Shown here: one piece after another, positions 5,226 to 6,190 of the stretch
Numbering within the stretch: position 1 is the first letter of the stretch
Layout: each line of letters opens with the position of its first letter
From: Stenotrophomonas sp.
Lineage (GTDB): Bacteria; Pseudomonadota; Gammaproteobacteria; Xanthomonadales; Xanthomonadaceae
Assembly (NCBI GenBank): GCA_003484865.1
Contig: DMZT01000184.1
Span: 1 to 6,190 of the forward strand
Length of the DNA stretch: 6,190 nt
Reading direction: 5' to 3'
Notes under the pieces: generated by a model
What the model saw: the letters and a program-made list of their open reading frames with translations, nothing else
What the model was told of the DNA's origin: nothing
Database searches by the model: none
Made by a program: the position numbers and the translations under genes

Positions 5226-6190
5226 CAGCGCGGCCGCAGCGTGATCAGCGTGATCTCGGACGGCACGCCGATACGTGCCGCGAAGCCCGGCCACAGCCCG
5301 GCACCGTTGCTGACATACAACGTCATGCCATCCACCTCGTAGCGCCCGGACACAAAGCCGCCATTGGCGCGCTTGACCAGCTGGTCCATGCCGACGATGT
5401 GGCCGCCGTGGGTGTGGCCGGAGAGCTGCAGCGCCACGCCCTTCGCGGCATTCGCGCGTGCTTCCACCGGACGATGGTCGAGCAGGATCACCGGCGCCTG
5501 CGGGTCCGCCCCGGCCAGTGCGGCCGTCAGGTCCGGCATGGGCAGACCGTAGCGCGCGGCCACTGGATCGGTGACACCGGCGATGGTCAACGTCGCACCG
5601 TCACGCTGGACCTGCGTGTGGGTGTTCTCCAGCACCTGCATGCCCTGCCCGCGGAAGGCCTGCATCCACTCGGCGTACTGCGCGTAGTACTCATGATTGC
5701 CGGTGATCGCGATGACGCCATCGGGCGCATGCAGCCTGGCCAGCGGCGCAAAGTCGTTGGCGCGGGCGCTGACGCTGCCGTCGATCAGATCCCCGGTGAT
5801 CACCACCAGATCCGGATGCAGGGCATTGCTCTCGGTGACTACCTTCTCCACCCAGGCACCGGTGAGCAGGCGGCTGGCGTGGATGTCGGTGAGCTGCAGC
5901 ACGCGGTAGCCGTCGAACGCGGCCGGCAGCCCCTCGATGGCGACCTCGATCTGCCGCGGCTTGGGGACCGCCATGCCCTGCCAGATGCCATAGGCGGACA
6001 GCAGCAGCGCCAACGTGCCCGCTGCAGGGCGCAGCCACGCCGCGCGCAGCATCGGCAGCACGCGCCGCGCCCGGACCAGGCGCGCGATCAGCAGCAGCGC
6101 ATCCAGCACCAACACGAACACCGCACTGATCAGCAGCGTGGTGAACCCGGTCGCAAGCACCGCGATCACCGCTTTGGGAATCTCGGGCGA
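5225..6190 (-). CDS. Membrane-anchored metallophosphoesterase (YkuE/YaeI-like), 5' end outside window
   Basis: A calcineurin-type two-metal phosphoesterase. Numbering from the GTG at 6169-6167, the metal ligands are all present: DIH (95-97) in LQLTDIH, GDLIDG (126-131), GNHEYY (157-162), DHRP (231-234) and the C-terminal GHTHGGH (251-257). GDLID, GNHE and GHTHGGH are canonical. Two hydrophobic segments precede the domain (about 4-29 and 49-66), placing the catalytic part next to the inner membrane, as in the YkuE/YaeI branch that includes lipid-linked phosphatases acting on compounds such as UDP-diacylglucosamine; the substrate here is unknown. The frame stays open to the window end (SPEIPKA before the GTG), and relatives carry more membrane helices, so the gene probably begins outside. 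The GTG is only the first possible start seen. The TGA stop shares its A with the esterase ATG. Confidence 0.88.
   Translation of the reverse strand, partial: SPEIPKAVIAVLATGFTTLLISAVFVLVLDALLLIARLVRARRVLPMLRAAWLRPAAGTLALLLSAYGIWQGMAVPKPRQIEVAIEGLPAAFDGYRVLQLTDIHASRLLTGAWVEKVVTESNALHPDLVVITGDLIDGSVSARANDFAPLARLHAPDGVIAITGNHEYYAQYAEWMQAFRGQGMQVLENTHTQVQRDGATLTIAGVTDPVAARYGLPMPDLTAALAGADPQAPVILLDHRPVEARANAAKGVALQLSGHTHGGHIVGMDQLVKRANGGFVSGRYEVDGMTLYVSNGAGLWPGFAARIGVPSEITLITLRPR

Noticed and set aside
4452..5342. A 296-codon plus-strand open frame over the esterase and the end of the metallophosphoesterase
   Set aside because: It mirrors genes with intact catalytic motifs, has no recognisable motif, and its composition matches a shadow frame.
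1..6190. A new defence, mobile or biosynthetic system
   Set aside because: All seven genes belong to widespread families with intact motifs, composition looks uniform, and there are no recombinases, toxin-antitoxin pairs, nucleases of defence type or phage genes in the window.

Overview
The window is GC-rich chromosomal DNA, most likely from a gammaproteobacterium of the family Xanthomonadaceae and probably from the Stenotrophomonas maltophilia group. The best sign of this is at the left edge. On the minus strand there is a short stem-loop that begins with GTAG and continues TGCCGGCC-GCT-GGCCGGC, with the start of a second identical copy cut off by the window edge. This is the form of the SMAG (GTAG-type REP) repeats known from Stenotrophomonas. 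The protein set also fits this family.

All seven genes lie on the minus strand, so transcription runs from high to low coordinates. In that order they are: a membrane-anchored metallophosphoesterase (5225-6190, 5' end outside the window); an alpha/beta-hydrolase esterase (4374-5225), whose start codon shares a base with the preceding stop (TGATG); a small FMN-binding split-barrel protein of the general-stress type (3857-4291); a DUF72 (YecE-like) protein (3098-3853), 3 nt after the previous stop; a DNA glycosylase of the Fpg/Nei family (2293-3105), overlapping the DUF72 gene by 8 nt; a class I methyltransferase with a DxxY motif (1494-2171), after a 121-nt gap; and an MFS transporter of the metabolite:H+ symporter type (52-1326), after a 167-nt gap.

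The tightest unit is FMN protein, DUF72 protein, glycosylase. Spacing and overlap there make a single transcript likely, and the two recognisable ends (flavin or oxidative stress, and oxidised-base repair) suggest a stress and DNA-damage theme. The metallophosphoesterase and esterase form a second coupled pair. Whether the methyltransferase and transporter share the transcript cannot be told from sequence: the gaps before them hold inverted repeats but no convincing sigma-70 promoter and no hairpin followed by a T-run.

I see no RNA genes, CRISPR array, insertion sequence, prophage gene or origin, and no gene-free stretch above 170 nt. The window looks like ordinary core or near-core chromosome, not a novel defence or mobile system. 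The points most worth checking are the REP element that supplies the transporter's stop codon, the stem-loop over the transporter's TTG start, and the DUF72-glycosylase coupling.
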